Assembly (NCBI GenBank): GCA_016946835.1
Contig: JACVTC010000098.1
Span: forward strand, 82,501-92,500
From: Neocallimastix lanati (nom. inval.)
Taxonomy: Eukaryota > Neocallimastigomycota > Neocallimastigomycetes > Neocallimastigales > Neocallimastigaceae
Length of the DNA stretch: 10,000 nt
Reading direction: 5' to 3'
The position numbers were made by a program, and so were the translations under genes. Under the pieces are notes generated by a model. It worked only from the letters and a program-made list of their open reading frames with translations, did no database searches and was not told where the DNA came from. Of the stretch, positions 7,344 through 10,000 are shown piece after piece. Numbering within the stretch: the first letter of the stretch is position 1; each line of letters opens with the position of its first letter.

Positions 7344-7415
7344 TTAATTATATATTAACAATAGTATAATAATAAATTAATTTAATTATATATTAACGAT
7401 AGTATAATAATAAAT
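7344..7415. repeat. 34-bp direct duplication, 38-bp period
   Basis: Two 34-bp copies (7344-7377 and 7382-7415) differ by one base (AACAATAG against AACGATAG). Each reads TTAATTATATATTAAC, then ATAGTATAATAATAAAT. A simple recent tandem duplication in non-coding DNA. Confidence 0.9.
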
Positions 7416-7490
7416 AAGAATGATTTATTTCTATTGAATTCAAATTATATTTATTATTAGTTTATACTAAATAAATAATAAAAATAAAAA

Positions 7491-7640
7491 TTTTATTATT
7501 TATTATTTATTATTTTATATTCAATTATTTATTATTTAATACTTAATTATTTATTATTTATTATTTATTATTTATTATTTATTATTTATTATTTATTATT
7601 TACTATTTAATATTCAATTATTTATTATTTATTATTTTAT
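7491..7640. repeat. TTTATTA array, + orientation
   Basis: Clean heptamers with three interruptions (ATATTCAATTA, ATACTTAATTA, ATATTCAATTA) that are themselves similar, which suggests a higher-order repeat. It is oriented opposite to the AAAT-rich array at 7205-7290. Confidence 0.9.
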
Positions 7641-7645
7641 TTAAT

Positions 7646-8201
7646 TTATATTTTAAATATAATTATTTTAATTTTTTTTCTTTTAATATATTAATAAAAT
7701 CTTTTATTTTATTTTATTTTATTTCCTTAGACTATAAAAAGAACAAATTTTTTCCTACTTTTTTTTTTTTCTTTGTCAAAGGATCAACTTTTTTTTTTTT
7801 AAAATTAAAAAAGAATTTTTGTTTAGAATATTAAAAAAAAAAAAAAAATAATTATTCATAAAAGAAAAAATTATTTTTTTTTTTTAGGAAAAAATAAATG
7901 AAATAAAAATTAGGAGAAATCAACAAAAAAAAGTTTATTTTTTTTTTTTTTCGAACATAAAAGATATTTAAATTTTAAGGGAAAACGTATTCTCATATAC
8001 TATCATTTTTTTTTTACTTTATTTTTATTATTATATATATCATTAATTTTTATCATATCTTAAAAATATTAAATTACTTATTTGAAAAAAAAAATAAGAA
8101 AAATTTTAAAATCATTTATATAATATATCATATATACATATATATTTTTTCAAATATATATCACACTTATCAATATCATTAATATTAATATTTTCATAAC
8201 G

Positions 8202-8232
<31 letters not shown>

Positions 8233-8679
8233 TTGTTTATTCAATTAATTAAATAATAAAACACTTTATCATTAAATGAATTAGTTTAGTTGTAATAATA
8301 GTATTGTGAATATAAACTTTTTAATATAAATATTTTTTATAAAAGAAAAAAAAAAAAAAAATTAGTATTTTTATTTTTTAATAAATATAATTTTATTTTG
8401 ATTAAAAATAAAGTTGTATTTAAAAAAGAGTTTAATAGAAATAAAAAATAAAAATATTGAAAATTATCCTTTATCTTTTTTTTTTTTTTTTTTATTATAA
8501 ATAAATTTTAAAAGAAATATTAAATTTTTAAAAAAGTATTTCAAAATTATAATATTTTTAGAAGAATTTCTTTTTTTAAAAAGCGATAAATAAATATTTT
8601 GTTTGCCTTTTTATAATTTTTTTAAAAATATTTTTATAGAGAATTTTTTTTCTTTATTTTTAAAATAGTTGTTCTATTA
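7646..8679. other. AT-rich stretch with many A and T tracts
   Basis: No gene is visible in about 1 kb. Homopolymers recur at short intervals, among them A16 (7833-7848), A27 (8206-8232), A16 (8346-8361) and T18 (8476-8493). They may disfavour nucleosomes, but no transcript start is evident. Confidence 0.65.
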
Positions 8680-9094
8680 AAAAATTAAAAAGAAAAAAAA
8701 AAAAAAAACTAAAATTTATTAAAAATAAAAAAAAAAAGAAGGTAGAAAAAAATTAACCAAACCTAAAAAAAACATAACCTAAAAACAATTGTGACAATAT
8801 CAAAAATAAAAACATAATAAAAATAAATAAATAAATAAAAACATATAATAATTATTATCAAGAAAATAAAAGTAAAAGAATTAAAAAAAAAATAAAACAA
8901 TATAAGAAAGAAAAAAAAATAAAATATAAATATTAAACTGTAAAATTAATAAAAGGTATAATAATATATAATAAATATATATAATAAATATAAAAATTTT
9001 TTATTTAAAAAAAATTATTAAAATATTATTATTATGATTAATATTTGTTTATTATATATATATATATATATTTATTTAGATAATTTAAAAAAAA
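8680..9094 (+). promoter_or_regulatory. A-rich upstream and leader region of the 9095 gene
   Basis: The + strand is strikingly A-rich from about 8680 to the start codon, unlike the alternating A/T tracts further left. It holds two copies of AACCTAAAAA (8760-8769 and 8776-8785) next to the palindrome ACAATTGT (8785-8792). TATA-like stretches lie around 8955-8993 and 9054-9071. An in-frame TAA (9086-9088) lies just before the start codon. A-rich leaders are usual in AT-rich fungal and amoebal genes. The exact transcription start is unknown. Confidence 0.45.
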
Positions 9095-9544
9095 ATGGTT
9101 TTTAAAATTATTACTAAAAAAAATAGAAGTTCAATGGCTTCAGAAACCAGTGGTAAATATGTAAAATTAATGAATGAAGATCAAAGATATTCTTTTGGTT
9201 CTGAAATTAGAATGCCTGTTAGTACTACGTATGATAAACGTTTATCCGAACATTCATTTAATTCTGTTTCAAATGAATCCGTTGCTGAAACTTTTACCAG
9301 TACTGTAACTTCAAATACACTTGACACTAGTGATGTTAATGATAGCTATGTTTATAACCAACCAGAATATACTAATGATTATGATGTTAACGGTAACTTC
9401 AATAAGAAACAAAAAAAGCATAAGAAGAGAAAGACTATTTCTAAGATTTTCAAATCTTTCTCTCTTGATGGTCAATTACATCAAACTTTGGAATGTCCAG
9501 ATTGGGAATATTACTGTCATAAACAAAACTATTATGGTTATTAG
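9095..9544 (+). CDS. Uncharacterised 149-residue Ser/Thr-rich basic protein
   Basis: The family is not recognised. The frame is closed upstream by TAA at 9086 and ends with TAG at 9542. The first ATG has A at -3 and G at +4 and follows eight A; a second ATG at residue 14 has T at -3, so the first is preferred. Base composition is clearly richer in G+C than the flanks, and synonymous choice is varied, as in a real gene. Residues 1-13 are basic. About 16-84 is Ser/Thr-rich with acidic residues and likely disordered. 85-102 is rich in Tyr, Asn and Asp. KKQKKHKKRK at 104-113 resembles a nuclear localisation signal. TISKIFKSF follows as a possible short amphipathic helix. The end (133-149) carries CPDWEYYC and a Tyr-rich tail. 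There is no signal peptide or membrane segment and no intron is needed. A role in the nucleus or as a phosphorylated regulator is only a guess. No neighbouring gene informs on function. Confidence 0.75.
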   Translation: MVFKIITKKNRSSMASETSGKYVKLMNEDQRYSFGSEIRMPVSTTYDKRLSEHSFNSVSNESVAETFTSTVTSNTLDTSDVNDSYVYNQPEYTNDYDVNGNFNKKQKKHKKRKTISKIFKSFSLDGQLHQTLECPDWEYYCHKQNYYGY

Positions 9545-9555
9545 GGAGTAGGGTG

Positions 9556-9599
9556 AAAAGTAATAGTATCATTTTTTTCTATGATTCCCATTTACTTTT
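9556..9599 (+). other. 3' flank stem-loop after the 9095 gene
   Basis: AAAAGTAA (9556-9563) pairs with TTACTTTT (9592-9599), and an inner ATCA/TGAT pair (9568-9571 and 9582-9585) can stack with it. It begins 11 bases after the stop codon and is followed within eight bases by a T42 tract. This may be a structured 3' untranslated region; a role in mRNA stability or end formation is inference. Confidence 0.35.
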
Positions 9600-9605
9600 T
9601 ATTCT

Positions 9606-9606
<1 letters not shown>

Positions 9607-9648
<42 letters not shown>
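9607..9648. repeat. T42 homopolymer
   Basis: The longest homopolymer in the window, directly downstream of the gene. Its true length is uncertain because sequencing and assembly are unreliable across such runs. Confidence 0.85.
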
Positions 9649-10000
9649 CTACCATGATGAAATCACTAAAAAAAATTATATTAAGAGGAAGAAAAATAAA
9701 ATAAAAAATAAAAATTAAAAAAAAAACAGAAAAGATGAAAAAGAAATAATAAAAGGACTACTAATTTTATACTGAAATTATAAAATAATAATAAAAATAA
9801 TTTTTAAAAAGCTTTTTATTATTGGTGAATCTAGAATAAATTTTTTTTTTAATTATCTTAAACATTATTGATTAAAATAATGTTTTCATGATAGATAAAT
9901 AAATAAATAAAAAATTAAAAAAATTTGCAAATAACAATAGTATAAATTATCTTTTATTTTTATTTTTTTTTTTTTAAAAAAAAAGAAAAAATATTTATTT
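9649..10000. other. AT-rich 3' flank, no further gene
   Basis: A-rich after the T tract, with the first AATAAA hexamers around 9695, a plausible place for polyadenylation of the upstream gene. A 12-bp palindrome AAAAAGCTTTTT is at 9806-9817. A 16-residue frame at 9654-9704 is too short to support. Nothing else is seen to the window end. Confidence 0.55.

Noticed and set aside
1-9090. Candidate centromere or replication origin because of extreme A/T content
   Set aside because: A/T content alone is not evidence in a genome where all intergenic DNA looks like this. No array of centromere-like unit length is seen.
9321-9551. 76-residue + strand frame inside the gene
   Set aside because: It overlaps the 149-residue frame in another phase. 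The longer frame has the better start context and more protein-like composition.
9654-9704. 16-residue basic frame after the T42 tract
   Set aside because: Too short, A-rich by composition, no supporting context.

Overview
The window comes from an extremely AT-rich eukaryotic nuclear genome. Non-coding DNA is dominated by long runs of A or T (up to 42), short A/T tandem repeats and AT palindromes. The one convincing gene is visibly richer in G and C than its surroundings. It starts in an A-rich leader (AAAATGG context) and has no bacterial signals. This is typical of anaerobic gut fungi (Neocallimastigomycota); a dictyostelid or another AT-rich protist cannot be excluded from sequence alone. 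The species assignment is an inference.

Layout. From 1 to about 9090 there is no supported protein gene. This stretch holds heptamer arrays (TTTATTA or its complement TAATAAA) at 21-330, 4334-4412, 4528-4825, 6548-6687 and 7491-7640. It also holds a 35-bp direct repeat (796-870) and a 77-bp direct repeat (5075-5220) that share the word TTCAATCTGT, a 25-bp minisatellite (3962-4073), a 38-bp-period duplication (7344-7415) and many homopolymers. Four patches differ in composition or structure from this background: a mixed-composition island at 1610-1910, a foldback element with flanking direct repeats at 2162-2442, a short GC-rich island with a possible cloverleaf-like fold at 2652-2719, and a second mixed-composition island at 6031-6290 that looks like decayed coding or mobile-element DNA.

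The gene. At 9095-9544 a 149-residue protein of unrecognised family is encoded on the + strand. It has a Ser/Thr-rich, probably disordered N-terminal half, a strongly basic patch resembling a nuclear localisation signal, and a C-terminal segment rich in Tyr, Trp and Cys. Its upstream region (8680-9094) is A-rich with TATA-like stretches. Its 3' flank has a stem-loop followed by a 42-T tract.

No multi-gene system was found. The most interesting signals are the foldback element, the small structured GC-rich island, the two decayed islands and the orphan protein. All of these need comparison with other loci of the same genome.
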